Source of the DNA: Desulfoscipio gibsoniae DSM 7213
GTDB lineage: Bacteria > Bacillota > Desulfotomaculia > Desulfotomaculales > Desulfallaceae
Direction of reading: 5' to 3'
Length of the DNA: 64,000 bases
Assembly: GCF_000233715.2 (NCBI RefSeq)
Contig: NC_021184.1
Coordinates: 4,212,001 to 4,276,000, forward strand
Shown here one piece after another: positions 62,842 through 64,000 of the stretch. How positions within the stretch are numbered: position 1 is the first letter of the stretch; every line of letters starts with the position of its first letter. A program made the translations under genes and the position numbers. Below the pieces are notes generated by a model. The model was given only the letters and a program-made list of their open reading frames with translations, was not told the DNA's origin and ran no database searches.

Positions 62842-64000
62842 TTAACGTGCGACATCAAGTTCAAAATCAACCTTGGGCATCCTCTCCCCCACACTTCTCA
62901 ATTGCAAAGTAACCCGGTCGTTCTCAGGCATGGGGAAAGATATTTTGACATGATTATCATCAAACCATTCCATACGGATATGCTTATGCCAGAATTCTTG
63001 ATCTTTAATATGAAATTCAGGGCGGTAATAATAAGGCGGTTTATCCCCGATCCCTTTAAAACTGAAGTAACAAACCAACTGATTATCCTCTATAACAGCC
63101 TTTTCCAAGCTATAAGTAATAACCCCGTAGTTAAAAACTCCGCTTAATGCTTGTTCCCCCTGGCGGGGACAGTTGAACTCCATTGTTTGTTCATTTTCCG
63201 TGAAGCGGTACAGGTACAGCGGCGGTGAGGTCAGCTTTAATTCCCTGGCCGAGGGGTCTACAGGTTCAAAGTGGAACGAGCCCGTAATCCCACCCGTTAC
63301 GGGGTCGGTTTGGGTGCGGGTTTCATTGAGCTTGATTCTTTTACCGTTGGTTTCGTCAATTAGATCCGCCCAGTGACCGGGTAAGAAGGCACCGTATTCT
63401 TTGATCATCGGTGCCGGCGGAGTGCTGCTACCCCGGCTTTCCATGCTGGTGGGCCCATTGGGTCCCATAACGGTATACATGGGACTGTCCAGCCCAATAC
63501 CCACACCGGCTATGGACGGGTCCTGCGGCCAGCGTACCCGGAAAAAGATAATGCTTTCGGATAGGCCCAGCACTGCCCGGTCCAGGGCCATCTCTACCGG
63601 CTCTATGGTTTTTTTCAGGTTGGGGTAAAACTCCCTGGTGTTTTGGGCCACTAAAGTAGGGTCGACTGGTATTTCAAACTGCGTTTCCCCCGGCATTTCA
63701 CCAGTGCTAAAGGACAGGGTTAATTTCTGGGCATCCAGATTAACCGGCTCCAGATCGTATACAAAATATTTACCCTGTATGCCCCTGCCGCCCCGTGGGT
63801 CATAATGCACACCTTTATCGTCGGCCATGTTGATATAGATATTGCTGTCTCCCTCCAGTTGCGGGTCGATACTATAAAAAACGGTGGTCCGGGCGGAATC
63901 CAGCAATATTTTATCTACTGTGATGGTATAGGGACCTAACTTTTTTGACTGGTTTACCTCTGTAAAGAGATCCATCTGCTTGGCCTGTTGGAATGACGGG
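62842..64000 (-). CDS. DUF4179/DUF5643-like protein (5' end beyond window)
   Basis: At least 386 residues; the frame runs past the window edge and the ATG at 63975 looks internal (FQQAKQMDLFTEVNQSKKLG is continuous coding). The motif VNQSKKLGPYTITVDKILLD is the start of the extracellular beta-sandwich repeats of DUF4179-type proteins, which usually have a membrane helix and cytosolic anti-sigma segment before it. That part is outside. The neighbour with sigma region 4 supports a sigma/anti-sigma pair. Confidence 0.75.
   Translation of the reverse strand, partial: PSFQQAKQMDLFTEVNQSKKLGPYTITVDKILLDSARTTVFYSIDPQLEGDSNIYINMADDKGVHYDPRGGRGIQGKYFVYDLEPVNLDAQKLTLSFSTGEMPGETQFEIPVDPTLVAQNTREFYPNLKKTIEPVEMALDRAVLGLSESIIFFRVRWPQDPSIAGVGIGLDSPMYTVMGPNGPTSMESRGSSTPPAPMIKEYGAFLPGHWADLIDETNGKRIKLNETRTQTDPVTGGITGSFHFEPVDPSARELKLTSPPLYLYRFTENEQTMEFNCPRQGEQALSGVFNYGVITYSLEKAVIEDNQLVCYFSFKGIGDKPPYYYRPEFHIKDQEFWHKHIRMEWFDDNHVKISFPMPENDRVTLQLRSVGERMPKVDFELDVAR

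Overview
The window looks like a chromosomal segment of an anaerobic, spore-forming Firmicute close to Desulfotomaculum/Pelotomaculum (Peptococcaceae). This is inferred from gene content and not proven: Gram-positive Shine-Dalgarno sites throughout, an unannotated Spo0E-like sporulation phosphatase gene, c-di-AMP and preQ1-I riboswitches, a BirA-type biotin operator, an N-type ATPase operon, a sigma-54/AcoR-type circuit and a type I-C CRISPR-Cas system. No rRNA or tRNA gene was seen.

Layout. 1-1522: end of a surface-polysaccharide cluster (flippase cut by the window edge, GT2 glycosyltransferase). 1609-5692: biotin operon bioF-bioD-bioA behind a BirA operator/promoter, bracketed by two copies of a MITE-like inverted-repeat element. 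5748-6467: preQ1-I riboswitch and queuosine-precursor transporter. 7148-9490: c-di-AMP riboswitch, terminator, then KtrA/KtrB potassium uptake. 9503-13725: a small membrane protein, an MFS relic and a leftward arsenic operon (small Cys protein, acr3, arsR, metallophosphoesterase, arsM). 14019-20887: a complete nine-gene N-ATPase operon on the minus strand (beta, epsilon, Q, R, a, c, b-delta, alpha, gamma). 20888-22676: relics and repeats. 22677-37615: a 109-repeat, 108-spacer CRISPR array with leader, then cas2, cas1, cas4, cas7, cas8c, cas5c, cas3. Array and cas genes are read leftward. 38181-42424: Spo0E-like gene and two chemoreceptors. 42957-44360: TSUP exporter and a DUF6506 protein.

44848-53558 is the most distinctive region. 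A sigma-54 activator faces a textbook -24/-12 promoter with TGTTCG/CGAACA half-sites upstream. The promoter drives E1-alpha, E1-beta, an AcoX-like protein, an E2 carrying a C-terminal AhpD-like CxxCxxxH domain, and a single polypeptide joining LipB (octanoyltransferase) to LipA (lipoyl synthase). The operon thus appears to encode a 2-oxoacid or acetoin dehydrogenase together with its own lipoylation enzyme and a thiol-redox domain. No E3 is present locally.

53665-64000: a methyltransferase, a deleted copy of the TSUP gene, a PurF paralogue lacking the N-terminal catalytic cysteine, a flavodoxin-ferredoxin protein, another methyltransferase, an amino-acid permease, rsgA with a broken partial copy beside it, and a cluster with a DUF4179-like protein and a sigma-region-4 protein. 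A recurring theme is partial decayed copies of resident genes (arsR, TSUP, rsgA) and Rpn-nuclease relics, which suggests past duplication and deletion.
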